Shown piece after piece: positions 35,090 through 44,734 of a stretch of 64,000 nt of DNA. This stretch comes from Ureibacillus terrenus. GTDB lineage: Bacteria; Bacillota; Bacilli; Bacillales_A; Planococcaceae. The stretch spans positions 62,001-126,000 of the forward strand of contig NZ_VIGD01000003.1 of NCBI RefSeq assembly GCF_006569205.1, written 5' to 3'. Positions within the stretch are counted from its first letter, which is position 1; each line of letters begins with the position of its first letter. The position numbers and the translations under genes were made by a program. The notes beneath the pieces are model-generated. The model was given only the letters and a program-made list of their open reading frames with translations, was not told where the DNA came from and ran no database searches.

Positions 35090-36046
35090 TTATTGCTCTT
35101 CTTCTTTGTAGGCTTGAATGATTTTAGAAACAAGCGGATGCCTTACAACATCTCCTGCTTCCAAATACGTAAAATTGATGTCCTTCACATTTTTCAATAC
35201 CCGTTCGGCGATGATGAGCCCGGATTCCACTTTCTTTGGCAAATCGACCTGGGATTTATCACCGGTGATCACCATTTTGGAACCGAAACCGAGTCGGGTC
35301 AAAAACATTTTCATTTGCATCGGGGTTGTATTTTGCGCTTCATCCAAAATGACGAACGCATCATCCAATGTACGGCCCCTCATGTACGCCAACGGAGCGA
35401 TTTCAATTGTCCCCCGCTCAATCAGGCGCTGCGTATGCTCCGTACCATAAATGTCGTGAAGCGCATCATATAACGGCCGAAGATAGGGATCGACCTTCTC
35501 TTTTAAATCCCCCGGCAAAAATCCGAGCGATTCCCCCGCTTCTACAGCCGGCCGTGTCAAAATGATCCGCTTGACCTGTCCATTTTTTAAAGCCTGTGTT
35601 GCCAACACGACCGCCAAATACGTTTTTCCTGTTCCCGCAGGTCCAATAGCGAAAACTAATTCATGGGAACGAATGGCCTCTATGTACTGCAATTGACCAA
35701 TCGTTTTCGCACGGATCGGCTTCCCTGTATAAGTTCTCGCTATTTCCGCATTGTACAATTCGGAAAAATATTCGATGGTGCCCTTATTCACCATTTTAAT
35801 GGCGCTGACGACATCCCTCAAATCAATGTTGATGCCTTTTCGAATAACTTTTAAAAGCTCTTTCAATAAGGTTGCCGCTTTTTTCTTCTGTTCGGCCTCC
35901 CCGATGATCTGGATGGTTTCTCCGCGGGTAATGATGCGGCAGTTGAACGTTTCTTCAATGAGCTTTAAATTTTTATCTCCCATTCCAAGAAGCATCACTG
36001 CTTCATTCGGATTTTCCACATGCAACTCTGTCATTTCTTCCGCCAT
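35090..36046 (-). CDS. phoH: PhoH-family P-loop ATPase
   Basis: Cytoplasmic ATPase of the PhoH family, linked to RNA metabolism and ribosome maturation through its neighbour ybeY (318 residues). An N-terminal KH-like region (about 1-85) precedes the P-loop domain with Walker A GPAGTGKTYLA (about 130-140) and Walker B in DDAFVILDEAQNTT. Arg motif: LTRPAVEAGE. ATG 36046 is preceded by AAGGAG. It begins two bases after the yqfD stop. Confidence 0.95.
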   Translation of the reverse strand: MAEEMTELHVENPNEAVMLLGMGDKNLKLIEETFNCRIITRGETIQIIGEAEQKKKAATLLKELLKVIRKGINIDLRDVVSAIKMVNKGTIEYFSELYNAEIARTYTGKPIRAKTIGQLQYIEAIRSHELVFAIGPAGTGKTYLAVVLATQALKNGQVKRIILTRPAVEAGESLGFLPGDLKEKVDPYLRPLYDALHDIYGTEHTQRLIERGTIEIAPLAYMRGRTLDDAFVILDEAQNTTPMQMKMFLTRLGFGSKMVITGDKSQVDLPKKVESGLIIAERVLKNVKDINFTYLEAGDVVRHPLVSKIIQAYKEEEQ

Positions 36047-36048
36047 AT

Positions 36049-37176
36049 CTAATCTCCTTGATCAATAGGATATTCTTTCGCAATATTCTCGTTTACCAAA
36101 AACAGGACTTTCCCTTTTACTTTATCATCATCGAATGTAACGTGCAAAATATTTTCTTTCTTGATTCTCGTTTTTGGAGGCAGCGATTGCAAAATTTTTT
36201 CGTGCAATAGAGGCAAGATAAATGAGTCGATGTGTTGTTCGGAGAGTTCTTGTACAGTTGAGATATAGTTTTGGGTTTTTTTGACTTCGATATAATTTGA
36301 AATCCACTTTGGCAATTTGACTTCTTGTAACGATTGTTCTTTCCCCTTCTCTCCATTATTTTTGAATCCAATCGTCCACTTACTTTCAGTAGCAGAAATA
36401 AATTGCACTTTTCTCGGAATTTCAAAACTCGTTTCTAGCCAATAGTCGGCAAAAACTTCTCCCTTCGCACCAACGGCCAAATATTCTTCCTCCCCAACCT
36501 GAATGACCCCCGATACAAGAACATCCCCTTGGTAAACGGTCATATTCGGCATCACTCTGCGCTCGCCGCTGGTAATGTTGAAATGGGTGATGACTCCGCT
36601 TTTAGCGGCAATTAAATGATAGAGCCGGTCACTTTTATTTTTTTTAATTTCCGTAATTGGCGCAAGTTGGGGAACAATGGTGATGCTGCTTCCTTTTTTG
36701 ATGATATGGACCCAGGATAAGTCGCGGATTTCTTCCATGATGGTTTGTCTAATTTCATGATCCGATACAAGGCGGCGCTTTAACAAGGGCTGATTCAATT
36801 TTATTTTTTCCTTGATCACTTTTTCCACTTTTGCCTCGAGTTCAGGCGTTTCCGCTTCCACATCCACATCCCAGACAAACTGTGAGCAAATGATCGGAAT
36901 CATTACCATCAACGCTAATCCGACGATGGTCCAGCCGGTTTTTTGAAAAATTTTTGATTCCTGCAAATACCGTATTTTCACTTTCAAATGGTATTTTTTC
37001 CGCAATTTGCGGACAGCGGCCACATCTCTTTTGGAAATTTCAAATCGCACTTCATCGTCCAAATATTCCAGTTCTTTCACTTTTACGCGATTCTCCTGCA
37101 GGCGGCGAATAAATTCATGCACTTTCTCATTGCGGGTTACGCGGATTTCCACAGGACGGCTATCGTATAATTTCAT
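36049..37176 (-). CDS. yqfD: sporulation protein YqfD
   Basis: Membrane protein of the YqfD family made in the mother cell during sporulation. A cytoplasmic N terminus of about 80 residues (basic, with VEIRVTRNEKVHEFIRRLQENRV) precedes one transmembrane helix (about 85-105). The large extracytoplasmic domain (about 110-375) has the family block IVPQLAPITE and LIAAKSGVITHFNITSGERRV. I chose ATG 37176 with AGGTG seven bases upstream; it overlaps yqfC by 17 bases, so translation is coupled. Confidence 0.92.
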   Translation of the reverse strand: MKLYDSRPVEIRVTRNEKVHEFIRRLQENRVKVKELEYLDDEVRFEISKRDVAAVRKLRKKYHLKVKIRYLQESKIFQKTGWTIVGLALMVMIPIICSQFVWDVDVEAETPELEAKVEKVIKEKIKLNQPLLKRRLVSDHEIRQTIMEEIRDLSWVHIIKKGSSITIVPQLAPITEIKKNKSDRLYHLIAAKSGVITHFNITSGERRVMPNMTVYQGDVLVSGVIQVGEEEYLAVGAKGEVFADYWLETSFEIPRKVQFISATESKWTIGFKNNGEKGKEQSLQEVKLPKWISNYIEVKKTQNYISTVQELSEQHIDSFILPLLHEKILQSLPPKTRIKKENILHVTFDDDKVKGKVLFLVNENIAKEYPIDQGD

Positions 37177-37414
37177 TCTCATTCACCTGACGCTTCATCT
37201 CAAAATATTTCAATTCATCAACATGTACTAAAATTTCCTCGTCTTTTAGTACATTGATATGTACTGTGCCAGCCTCGATCGTCACGAGAAAACCTTCATA
37301 ATAAAACTTGCAGTGATGTTCGGATGCTTCCAAAAATTTGTAGTCACCGATTATACGTAATTGGCGGCAATTCAGCATTTCAATGAAGGGGTCATACTGG
37401 AATAATTTTTTCAA
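37160..37414 (-). CDS. yqfC: sporulation protein YqfC
   Basis: Small sporulation protein (84 residues) of the YqfC family, probably acting with YqfD; its biochemical role is unknown. The sequence is beta-rich with LRIIGDYKFLEASEH and HINVLKDEEILVHV, matching the family plan. The start is TTG 37414 after AAAGGGAGG, which sits in the right arm of a terminator-like hairpin, with the start inside the hairpin's T-run. A frame extending to 37450 would lie inside that hairpin and lacks its own ribosome site. Confidence 0.85.
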   Translation of the reverse strand: MKKLFQYDPFIEMLNCRQLRIIGDYKFLEASEHHCKFYYEGFLVTIEAGTVHINVLKDEEILVHVDELKYFEMKRQVNENEIIR

Positions 37415-37466
37415 AAAAACTGTCCTCCCTTTGAGCAAGTATATGCTCATTAAAGGGAGGACATGA
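37412..37466 (-). promoter_or_regulatory. terminator-like hairpin containing candidate sigma-E promoter and yqfC ribosome site
   Basis: The plus-strand arms GTCCTCCCTTT (37422-37432) and AAAGGGAGGAC (37452-37462), plus GAGCA / TGCTC (37433-37437, 37444-37448), form a 16-bp stem with a six-base loop. On the minus strand it is followed by seven Ts, so it is a terminator for the upstream gene. Its right arm is the yqfC ribosome site. The loop and the neighbouring two stem bases spell CATATACT (37445-37438), a sigma-E-like -10. TCATGTC (37466-37460) is 14 bases upstream, at sigma-E -35 distance. See findings. Confidence 0.6.
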
Positions 37467-37471
37467 GTTGT

Positions 37472-37903
37472 TTAACGCTTTTTCGATTTTGGAGGGCCCA
37501 AGATTTCCTGTGCAATGACGGCATTCACCAATGCCTCTTTTGATGTCAGGAAGGACAATGGAGACTTTTCCCTGTGCATCGTTTTTTTGGGCAAGACCGT
37601 TGTCTCCTTTGGCTGTTCTTTTTTGACGGCTTGCTTGGAAGATGGGCTTGCCGGTTGCTGAACTTCCGGCTGTTTCTCTTTGATTTCGACTTTTTGCACC
37701 GTTTCTTTTTTCAGTTCCGCCGCCTCATCTTTCAATTGCTCATAAATTTCCCTTGCGAATTCGTCCAAAGTTTTGATCTCCACTTTCGGCCGGGACTTTT
37801 GCGGCCGTATAGGCGGCGTGGACGTTTTTTGCTGCCCTTTTGACTTATTGCTTAGATATGAACCGATAAGCCCAAATATAATGAATAATATTAATGCTTC
37901 CAA
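37472..37903 (-). CDS. hypothetical protein at the yqfB position, membrane-anchored and charged
   Basis: Function unknown (143 residues). One N-terminal transmembrane helix (about 2-18) is followed by a cytoplasmic region rich in Lys, Glu, Pro and Gln. A conserved-looking end reads SFLTSKEALVNAVIAQEILGPP (about 116-136) before a basic KSKKR tail. It occupies the place of yqfB between floA and yqfC in B. subtilis, but is longer than the protein named YqfB, so I give no symbol. The start is TTG 37903 with AAAGGAGTG upstream. It ends just before the terminator/promoter hairpin of yqfC. Confidence 0.75.
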   Translation of the reverse strand: MEALILFIIFGLIGSYLSNKSKGQQKTSTPPIRPQKSRPKVEIKTLDEFAREIYEQLKDEAAELKKETVQKVEIKEKQPEVQQPASPSSKQAVKKEQPKETTVLPKKTMHREKSPLSFLTSKEALVNAVIAQEILGPPKSKKR

Positions 37904-37935
37904 ATATTCACACTCCTTTCCGGAGGAGCATCACC

Positions 37936-38928
37936 TTATTGCTCTTGCTGATTCTTTGTGACGTTTGCAATGGAATCTCTCATTTTCGTGTCCGCTTCGA
38001 TGTTTTTATAGTTCATATAATCCATAATGCCCATATTTCCGGAACGCAAAGCTTCCGCAATCGCAAGCGGGATTTGCGCTTCCGCTTCCACCACTTTCGC
38101 TTTCATTTCCTGGGTTCTTGCCACCATTTCCTGTTCTTTCGCCACGGCCATCGCACGGCGCTCTTCCGCCTTCGCCTGGGCGATGTTTTTGTCCGCCTGC
38201 GCCTGCTCGATTTGAAGTTCGGCACCGATGTTTTTGCCGATATCCACATCGGCAATATCGATGGATAAAATTTCAAATGCAGTTCCGGCATCCAATCCTT
38301 TTTTCAATACCGTTTGGGAAATCAAGTCCGGATTCTCCAACACTTTCGAATGGGATTCGCTGGAACCGATTGTGCTGACGATACCTTCCCCTACACGCGC
38401 AATCACTGTATCCTCACCGGCACCGCCGACAAGACGGTCCAAGTTGGCGCGCACAGTAATTCTCGCTTTCGCTTTTACTTCAATCCCATTGAGGGCAACC
38501 CCTGCAATGAACGGAGTTTCGATGACTTTCGGATTAACGGACATTTGAACCGCTTCCAATACATCGCGTCCTGCCAAGTCGATGGCCGCCGCCCGTTCAA
38601 AAGACAGCTCGATGTTAGCGCGATGCGCCGCAATTAACGCATTCACCACCCGATCGACGTTACCGCCGGCCAAGTAATGGGATTCCAATTGGTTGATTGT
38701 CACATCCAATCCCGCTTTATGCGCCTTAATCAACGGATTGACAATTCTTCCCGGAATAACGCGGCGCAAGCGCATCCCGATCAACGTCAAAATGCTGACG
38801 CGGACACCCGCTGCCAAAGCGCTGATCCACAGGCCAACCGGCACAAATGTAAAGAATACCGCGAGAACAATAATCAATAAAACCAGGCCAATAATCGTCG
38901 AGATGAAGACTCCATCCATAAACATCAT
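37936..38928 (-). CDS. floA: flotillin-like protein FloA (YqfA)
   Basis: Scaffold of functional membrane microdomains (330 residues). A hydrophobic hairpin at about 6-30 is followed by [17 protein letters not shown], the usual FloA signature. A SPFH/PHB domain (about 40-230) precedes a coiled coil rich in Ala, Glu and Gln ([19 protein letters not shown] and similar, about 235-310). ATG 38928 overlaps the nfeD stop as ATGA, so the pair is coupled. Confidence 0.95.
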   Translation of the reverse strand: MMFMDGVFISTIIGLVLLIIVLAVFFTFVPVGLWISALAAGVRVSILTLIGMRLRRVIPGRIVNPLIKAHKAGLDVTINQLESHYLAGGNVDRVVNALIAAHRANIELSFERAAAIDLAGRDVLEAVQMSVNPKVIETPFIAGVALNGIEVKAKARITVRANLDRLVGGAGEDTVIARVGEGIVSTIGSSESHSKVLENPDLISQTVLKKGLDAGTAFEILSIDIADVDIGKNIGAELQIEQAQADKNIAQAKAEERRAMAVAKEQEMVARTQEMKAKVVEAEAQIPLAIAEALRSGNMGIMDYMNYKNIEADTKMRDSIANVTKNQQEQ

Positions 38929-40253
38929 TCTTTTTCTCCCTCTTTCTCTTTGATTTCTCTTACAACAATGCGCGAGCCTTCCACTTCAATGACTCTCACT
39001 TTTTTGTCGGCATCAATATAATTTCCTTCCGAAACCACATCGATTCGTTCATCATTTATCAAAACCGTTCCGGAAGGGCGCAATGGGGTGAGCGTAATTC
39101 CTTCTTTCCCGATCAAATCAATGCGGTTGACATTGGATACATAACCTTCTTCCGACGTTGTAGCATCCTTCAATACGAGTTTACTAAAGAGATGCAGGTT
39201 CTTTCCGAAAAACTTCACTAATATCACCATTCCTATTATGGCAATCGCCAATGCTATGATAATCGAGTAAGCCATGTGAACGACGCTTTTGCCGGCAAAT
39301 AAAAGGCTGATGACCATGAGCGCACCGCCTATGACGCCTAAAACACCTCCGGGAACAATAAGCTCGGTGATCAACAAAACAAATCCGATGATAAAGAGAA
39401 TGAGCGTTTCAAAACCTGCCAATCCGGAAACGATATGGCCGAAGAAAAACAATGTCAATGAAATGATGCCGATTGTTCCCGGCACTCCAAATCCGGGCGA
39501 AAACAGTTCGATGGCCAAACCCAGGGCGGCAATCGTCAATAATAGTGTTACCACAACGGGGTTTGTCAAAAACCTTGCGAGCTTATCAAAAAAGGTTTCA
39601 TGAACCGTCGAAACGTCGCTGCCTTCCAGCCCCGTTTCCGCCAGCAGTTCCTCCAGATTTTGGACTGTACCATCGGAATACTTCACCTGATAGGCTTCAT
39701 TTGCTGTTAAAGTCAGCAGTTTTCCCTTAGGGCTATTCATTTCGGGCAAATCCGCGCTGGCATCCGCCATCGCCCGGGCATAAAGGGGATTCCGGTTGGC
39801 TGACTCTGCTGCTGCCTGCATGTTCTTGATCCATGCGCTATTTGCTTTCTCGCTTGCGGCATTTCCATTCAAATCAATAATTTGCGCCGCCCCCATTGTT
39901 GCATTGGGCGTCATATAAATCTCATCCGCATGAAGTGCAAGATATGCCCCGGCCGAAAGAGCCCTGGAGTTAATAAAAGCAATAATTTTTGTCGGTGTTT
40001 CATCCATTAATTTGCCGATATCATACGCAACATCCACATAGCCCCCAGGGGTATGTAATTCCAATATGATTGCACGCGCTTTGTTTTCAGTTGCTTCTTG
40101 AAAGGAGCGTTTTAAAAATTGCAAAACCCCCTGGTCGATTTCATGGTCGATTGGAATGTGGTATACTTTTTCTTTTGCAAAAGCGCCTGTAGGCCATAAG
40201 AAAAATAGAGCCGCAAAAACAAAAATCCACCGCAAAATGCCTGGCTTACCCAT
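38925..40253 (-). CDS. yqeZ: NfeD family protease YqeZ (NfeD1b)
   Basis: Membrane serine-protease-like partner of FloA (442 residues). It has a signal peptide ending near FAKEK, and a ClpP-type domain (about 35-220) with [12 protein letters not shown], a Ser in [18 protein letters not shown] and ATMGAAQ. Then come four or five transmembrane helices (about 235-345) and a C-terminal OB-fold NfeDC domain with [32 protein letters not shown] chose ATG 40253 (GGAGGGGGAA site) because the longer frame starts outside the usual family N terminus. Confidence 0.92.
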   Translation of the reverse strand: MGKPGILRWIFVFAALFFLWPTGAFAKEKVYHIPIDHEIDQGVLQFLKRSFQEATENKARAIILELHTPGGYVDVAYDIGKLMDETPTKIIAFINSRALSAGAYLALHADEIYMTPNATMGAAQIIDLNGNAASEKANSAWIKNMQAAAESANRNPLYARAMADASADLPEMNSPKGKLLTLTANEAYQVKYSDGTVQNLEELLAETGLEGSDVSTVHETFFDKLARFLTNPVVVTLLLTIAALGLAIELFSPGFGVPGTIGIISLTLFFFGHIVSGLAGFETLILFIIGFVLLITELIVPGGVLGVIGGALMVISLLFAGKSVVHMAYSIIIALAIAIIGMVILVKFFGKNLHLFSKLVLKDATTSEEGYVSNVNRIDLIGKEGITLTPLRPSGTVLINDERIDVVSEGNYIDADKKVRVIEVEGSRIVVREIKEKEGEKE

Positions 40254-40420
40254 GTTCCCCCTCCTTCCCTTCAAAACATTGTTAATAGCTATACGAACAA
40301 AGTGTAAAAAATGTTTCAAATTTTTCATATTTCTGCTTATCTATATTGTACCTGAAAATTCTCCGGGATTCCTCATGCATATTTGTCAAACCTTTGTAAA
40401 ATCTCTTGCGTTGGAACCGG
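40254..40420 (-). other. upstream of nfeD, without yqeY
   Basis: This spacer between rpsU and nfeD carries no gene. In B. subtilis yqeY (GatB/YqeY-domain protein) sits between them. Here the rpsU terminator is followed only by an AT-rich leader of nfeD. Confidence 0.6.
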
Positions 40421-40421
40421 C

Positions 40422-40466
40422 AAAAATAAAACCCCTGTATTTGAGTTTTCAATCAAATACTGGGGC
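40422..40466 (-). terminator. intrinsic terminator after rpsU
   Basis: Stem CCCCTGTATTTGA (40432-40444) and TCAAATACTGGGG (40453-40465), near-perfect; the minus strand continues into TTTTATTTTT. Confidence 0.9.
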
Positions 40467-40537
40467 GTTATTGGCTGAAGTGTATCTTACGCGTGTTACG
40501 AACGAAGGGATAATTTAATTAATGGACATTAATTAGA

Positions 40538-40711
40538 CTACCACTTACGTTTACGTGCAGCTTCAGATTTTTTCTTGCGTCTTACGCTTGGTTTTTCATA
40601 ATATTCGCGTTTTCTGTATTCTTGGATTGTACCGTTTTTAGATACTGTTCGTTTGAAACGGCGAAGAGCATCTTCAAGTGTCTCGTTTTTTCTTACGATC
40701 GTTTTAGTCAT
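40538..40711 (-). CDS. rpsU: 30S ribosomal protein S21
   Basis: Small basic ribosomal protein (57 residues) that binds the 3' end of 16S rRNA near the anti-Shine-Dalgarno. The sequence begins [19 protein letters not shown] and ends AARKRKW, very close to Bacillus S21. The ATG at 40711 has GGAGGGATAAGGA upstream. It has its own promoter (40778-40806) and terminator, so it is monocistronic here. Confidence 0.97.
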   Translation of the reverse strand: MTKTIVRKNETLEDALRRFKRTVSKNGTIQEYRKREYYEKPSVRRKKKSEAARKRKW

Positions 40712-40777
40712 TCCTTATCCCTCCTTCCGAACACACGTCAATACACGGTAAACATGCGTTTTAATGTGTACCTGAAA

Positions 40778-40806
40778 AGTATATCGTAATGTAAAATGGA
40801 AGTCAA
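40778..40806 (-). promoter_or_regulatory. sigma-A promoter of rpsU
   Basis: Minus-strand TTGACT (40806-40801) and TATACT (40783-40778) with a 17-base spacer. The transcript would have a leader of about 60 bases. Confidence 0.88.
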
Positions 40807-40816
40807 TAGTAAAAAA

Positions 40817-41470
40817 CTACAATGTTTCATTTATTATTTTGACGCCGCTGCTTGTACCAATACGTTCCGCACCGGCCTCGATCATTTTCTTCATATCAAC
40901 AAAACTTCTGATTCCGCCTGAAGCTTTCACGCCAATTTGCTCTCCAACGGTTTTGCGCATCAGCGCCACATCTTCCGCTGTCGCCCCCGCCGTTGAAAAA
41001 CCGGTAGAGGTTTTAACGAATGCCGCGCCGGCTTCCACCGCCAATTGACATGCTTTAACTTTTTCTTCCTCCGTTAACAGGCAAGTTTCAATAATCACTT
41101 TGACCAATCTGCCCGCCGCGGCATCCACCACTTGACGGATCTCTTCCTTCACCCGTTCATAATCACGCGTCTTAAGGAGCCCTATATTGATGACCATGTC
41201 GATCTCATCGGCGCCGTTTTCAATTGCCTGTTTTGTTTCAAAAACTTTCGTCTCCGTTGTCGTTGCTCCGAGAGGAAAGCCGACGACCGTGCAAACTTTG
41301 ACATTCGCACCTTCCAGGAAACGTTTACAGTACTTTACCCAATATGGATTGACGCAAACCGATGCGAATCCATATTTTTTTGCTTCCTCGCATAATTGTT
41401 TTATCTGCTCTTTTGTCGCATCCGGCTTGAGCAGAGTATGGTCAATGAATGCAGCATAATTCGTTGCCAT
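40817..41470 (-). CDS. deoC: deoxyribose-phosphate aldolase
   Basis: Splits deoxyribose 5-phosphate into acetaldehyde and glyceraldehyde 3-phosphate in deoxynucleoside breakdown (217 residues, TIM barrel). The Schiff-base Lys is in [14 protein letters not shown] (about 150), and a second Lys in VKASGGIRS (about 180) completes the site; [11 protein letters not shown] is the family N terminus. ATG 41470 is preceded by GGGGCG. No other deo gene is adjacent; cdd in this window could feed the same pathway. Confidence 0.96.
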   Translation of the reverse strand: MATNYAAFIDHTLLKPDATKEQIKQLCEEAKKYGFASVCVNPYWVKYCKRFLEGANVKVCTVVGFPLGATTTETKVFETKQAIENGADEIDMVINIGLLKTRDYERVKEEIRQVVDAAAGRLVKVIIETCLLTEEEKVKACQLAVEAGAAFVKTSTGFSTAGATAEDVALMRKTVGEQIGVKASGGIRSFVDMKKMIEAGAERIGTSSGVKIINETL

Positions 41471-41574
41471 CGACAGCGCCCCTTTTTCAGTGATTTATTT
41501 TGATCGATTTTTGCTTATGATAACATACGAAATTTTATCATTTTAAGGTGAAAATTGAAAACAGCCAATCCAAA

Positions 41575-41615
41575 CAAAAAGCTGCCGAAGCCACAAACGG
41601 CCTTCGGCAGCCACT
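41575..41615 (-). terminator. intrinsic terminator after mtaB
   Basis: Stem GCTGCCGAAG / CTTCGGCAGC with loop GCCGTTTGTGG is followed on the minus strand by TTTTTGTTTGG. Confidence 0.9.
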
Positions 41616-41627
41616 GGACACAATCCA

Positions 41628-42959
41628 TCATTGCATTTGCTCTTCCAACACGCGCACAAATTGGCCCTCATTGTATGGATAACCGGATTTTGTAATTTTC
41701 ACTTTCACCAATTTCCCAATCAAATCCGCCGGCCCTTCAAACACTACCCGCAGATAATTGTCCGTATATCCTGACAGCATGTTTGGACCAAACTCTTTTG
41801 CGTGTTCTTCCGGAATGACTTCCAAAACATCCCCTTCAAATTGGGAAGCATATTCTTTCGCCAATTGGTCGTTCAATTGAATCAGGCGATGCACCCGCTC
41901 ATTTTTCACTTCTTCAGGAATTTGGTTTTCCATTCTTGCAGCCGGCGTTCCTGTCCGTTTGGAGTATGGAAACACGTGCAGTTCCGCAAATTTATATTCC
42001 TTCACAAAGTTGTACGTTTCCATAAACTCTTCTTCCGTTTCCCCCGGAAACCCGACAATCACATCGGATGTAATCGCGACATTGGGCAACGCTTCTCTGA
42101 CTTTATTTAATCTTTCCGCAAAGAACGCCATTGTATATTTTCGGCGCATGCGTTTCAATACCGTATCGGAACCGGATTGAAGCGGGATGTGCAAATGGCG
42201 GACAATGATATTGGATTCGCGCAAAACATCAATGATTTCGTCTGTAATCTGGGATGCTTCAATGGATGAAATGCGCAACCGTTTGATGCCTTTCACATTC
42301 GCTTCAATGTCACGAAGCAGCTGTGCCAGATTGTAATCTTTGAAGTCTTGGCCATAGCCGCCGGTATGGATGCCTGTCAGCACAATTTCCAAATACCCCG
42401 CATCCACCAAAGCCTGAGCCTGTTTGATGACCGCCTGCGGATCGCGGGAGCGCATGAGACCCCTTGCCCATGGAATAATGCAGAAGGTGCAGAAGTTGTT
42501 GCATCCTTCCTGTATTTTTAATGAAGCGCGGGTACGGTCCGTGAAATACGGGACATCCAATTCTTCAAAGACACGGTTTTTCATAATGTTATGTACGGCA
42601 TTGATCGGCTGTCTCTCTTTGCGGTACTGTTCAATATAATCAAGCATTTTTGCCCGATCCTGCGTACCGACCACGATGTCCACACCCGGGATTTCCATAA
42701 TTTCCGCGGGCGATGTTTGCGCATAGCAGCCTGTCACGCAAATGACCGCATCCGGATTTTTGCGGATGGCTCTGCGAATCACTTGACGGGATTTTTTATC
42801 CCCTGTATTTGTAACCGTACATGTATTTATCACATAAACGTCTGCTTGCTCTTCAAAATCGACACGTTGATAGCCATGTTGTTTAAACAATTGCCAAATG
42901 GCCTCGGTTTCGTAATGGTTGACTTTGCAGCCTAACGTGTGAAATGCCACCGTTTGCAA
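41628..42959 (-). CDS. mtaB: tRNA t6A37 methylthiotransferase MtaB (YqeV)
   Basis: Radical-SAM enzyme that adds a methylthio group to t6A37 in tRNA (443 residues). An N-terminal UPF0004 domain (about 1-110) has a [4Fe-4S] cluster with Cys in TLGCKVN, NTCTVTN and VTGCYAQ. The SAM cluster motif is C-N-N-F-C-T-F-C (about 148-155). A C-terminal TRAM domain (about 375-440) binds tRNA. The start is TTG 42959 with AGAGGTG upstream. It follows rsmE by 15 bases in the dnaJ-prmA-rsmE-mtaB series. Confidence 0.95.
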   Translation of the reverse strand: MQTVAFHTLGCKVNHYETEAIWQLFKQHGYQRVDFEEQADVYVINTCTVTNTGDKKSRQVIRRAIRKNPDAVICVTGCYAQTSPAEIMEIPGVDIVVGTQDRAKMLDYIEQYRKERQPINAVHNIMKNRVFEELDVPYFTDRTRASLKIQEGCNNFCTFCIIPWARGLMRSRDPQAVIKQAQALVDAGYLEIVLTGIHTGGYGQDFKDYNLAQLLRDIEANVKGIKRLRISSIEASQITDEIIDVLRESNIIVRHLHIPLQSGSDTVLKRMRRKYTMAFFAERLNKVREALPNVAITSDVIVGFPGETEEEFMETYNFVKEYKFAELHVFPYSKRTGTPAARMENQIPEEVKNERVHRLIQLNDQLAKEYASQFEGDVLEVIPEEHAKEFGPNMLSGYTDNYLRVVFEGPADLIGKLVKVKITKSGYPYNEGQFVRVLEEQMQ

Positions 42960-42974
42960 GGCAGTACACCTCTT

Positions 42975-43715
42975 TCATTCAAATTCATAGGATATGGCAG
43001 AAAGCACATATAAAGGCGCCGTTTCTGCCCGCAAGATTCTTGGGCCTAAAGCAACAGGCATGGCTCCATGTTCCTTCATGGCCTCGATTTCTTTCCTTGA
43101 AATTCCGCCTTCTGGCCCAAAAATAAATAAAATCGACTTCGACTCACTATCATACACTTTTTTCAGCTGTTCCGCAAATCTTGTGCGCTTCCCCTTGGCC
43201 TCTTCCTCATCAGCCACGAACACTGCATCATAAGATGAAAAGGATTCCAGCAGTTGTCGGAATGAAAGAGGTGGCGAAATCAGCGGGACAAACGTCCGTT
43301 GGGACTGTTCCGCCGCTTCCTGCGCAATTTTGGACAATCGTTCGATTTTCCGGCCGCTCTTTTTTTCATCCCATTTCGCAATGGAACGTTCTGCCACAAA
43401 AGGGATTAATGCATGCATGCCCAATTCCGTCCCTTTTTGGGCAATGAATTCCAGCTTGTCCCCCTTTGGCAATCCGCAGGCAATATCCACTTGAACGGGC
43501 ATTTCCGTGGAAGGAACCGTTTCACCCGTTTGTTCCGCGACCACTTCCTGCCCGACGGAAAGAATCGAGCACACATAAGCGGTGCCGTCGTTGACAACAA
43601 CGATTCGATCCCCTTTTTTCATGCGCATGACTTTCGTGATGTGATGGGCCGGTTCGCCGACAATCGTTATCTGCTTCTGTCCGTTAAAAGGTTCGTTGAT
43701 AAAATATCGCTGCAT
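42975..43715 (-). CDS. rsmE: 16S rRNA (uracil1498-N3)-methyltransferase RsmE
   Basis: SPOUT methyltransferase that modifies U1498 of 16S rRNA (246 residues). An N-terminal PUA-like region contains GEPAHHITKVMRMKKGD. The C-terminal trefoil knot carries FIFGPEGGIS and PVALGPRILRAETAPL. ATG 43715 follows AGGAGG. A small hairpin (43734-43756) lies just before its ribosome site. It is between prmA and mtaB. Confidence 0.95.
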   Translation of the reverse strand: MQRYFINEPFNGQKQITIVGEPAHHITKVMRMKKGDRIVVVNDGTAYVCSILSVGQEVVAEQTGETVPSTEMPVQVDIACGLPKGDKLEFIAQKGTELGMHALIPFVAERSIAKWDEKKSGRKIERLSKIAQEAAEQSQRTFVPLISPPLSFRQLLESFSSYDAVFVADEEEAKGKRTRFAEQLKKVYDSESKSILFIFGPEGGISRKEIEAMKEHGAMPVALGPRILRAETAPLYVLSAISYEFE

Positions 43716-43733
43716 TCCGTCCTCCTAAAAGAA

Positions 43734-43756
43734 GGAGTTGCCTTGCCGACAACTCC
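43734..43756 (-). terminator. small hairpin between prmA and rsmE
   Basis: GGAGTTG / CAACTCC stem with a nine-base loop; the minus strand continues into TTCTTTT just before the rsmE ribosome site. It may be a weak, leaky terminator or processing site in the dnaJ-prmA-rsmE-mtaB transcript. Confidence 0.45.
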
Positions 43757-43761
43757 GAAAA

Positions 43762-44706
43762 TTATTTTTTCGCAATGATGGATACCCAATCTTCCAACAT
43801 CAGAACTTCTTCAACGGCAAATCCCGATTTTTCAAGGGCGCTTTTCACTTCTTCTTTTTTTGCCCTGATGATTCCGGAAGTGATAAATGTTCCGCCCGGT
43901 TTCAGTACTGCATAGGCATCATCGGTAAACGTCACAATCACTTCAGCCAAAATGTTTGCGACAACAATATCCGCTTCCCTCGTTTCAACCTTATCCAATA
44001 AATTTCCTTCATGGACTTCCACAATCTTGTCTACATCATTTAATTTGACGTTCTCGGTTGCCGCCTTGACCGCAATCGGATCCAAATCAAGCGCAATCAC
44101 TTTACCGGCTCCCAACAGCGCGGCTCCGATGGATAGAACTCCCGAACCGGTGCCTACGTCAATCACGATATCTCCAGGCTTCACCAATTTTTCCAATGCC
44201 TGCAGACACATCACGGTCGTTGGATGGGTGCCTGTGCCAAAAGCCATTCCGGGATCCAGTTCAATAATGATTTCATCCGAATTTTTCGGCTCGTAATCTT
44301 CCCATGTAGGGACAATGGTGAACCGCTCTGAAACTTTGACCGGATGATAGTATTGCTTCCATGACGTCGCCCAATCCTCTTCGTTCACTTCACAAGTGGT
44401 CAATATATTTTTGCCGATATTGATATTGAAATTTTTCAAGTTGGCGATTGCAAGTTTGATCTCCTCGATGGTTTCCGCCAGGAAGCTGGAAGCAGGAAGG
44501 TAGGCTTTGACGATCACCCCTTCGGCCGGATAATCGTCCGGATTGAGCTCGTAGATTTCCCCGAATTGATTTTCACGATTTTTCACGATTTCTGATGAAT
44601 CTTCAATCACCACTCCGCTTGCCCCAGCTTCATGGAAGATATTCGAAACGGCTTCAACCGCTTCATTTGTCGTCAGCACCGATAATTCAGTCCATTTCAC
44701 TTGCAA
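43762..44706 (-). CDS. prmA: ribosomal protein L11 methyltransferase PrmA
   Basis: SAM-dependent methylation of ribosomal protein L11 (314 residues). An N-terminal substrate domain (about 1-120) ends near a flexible linker; the Rossmann domain has [13 protein letters not shown] (about 168) and [15 protein letters not shown] (about 193), the typical PrmA motifs, plus NILAEVI near 245. Start TTG 44706 is five bases from GGAGTG; GTG 44700 is an alternative and closer to the family's MKW start. It follows dnaJ by 28 bases. Confidence 0.95.
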   Translation of the reverse strand: MQVKWTELSVLTTNEAVEAVSNIFHEAGASGVVIEDSSEIVKNRENQFGEIYELNPDDYPAEGVIVKAYLPASSFLAETIEEIKLAIANLKNFNINIGKNILTTCEVNEEDWATSWKQYYHPVKVSERFTIVPTWEDYEPKNSDEIIIELDPGMAFGTGTHPTTVMCLQALEKLVKPGDIVIDVGTGSGVLSIGAALLGAGKVIALDLDPIAVKAATENVKLNDVDKIVEVHEGNLLDKVETREADIVVANILAEVIVTFTDDAYAVLKPGGTFITSGIIRAKKEEVKSALEKSGFAVEEVLMLEDWVSIIAKK

Positions 44707-44734
44707 TCACACTCCAATTTTTCCTCTTCATTCT

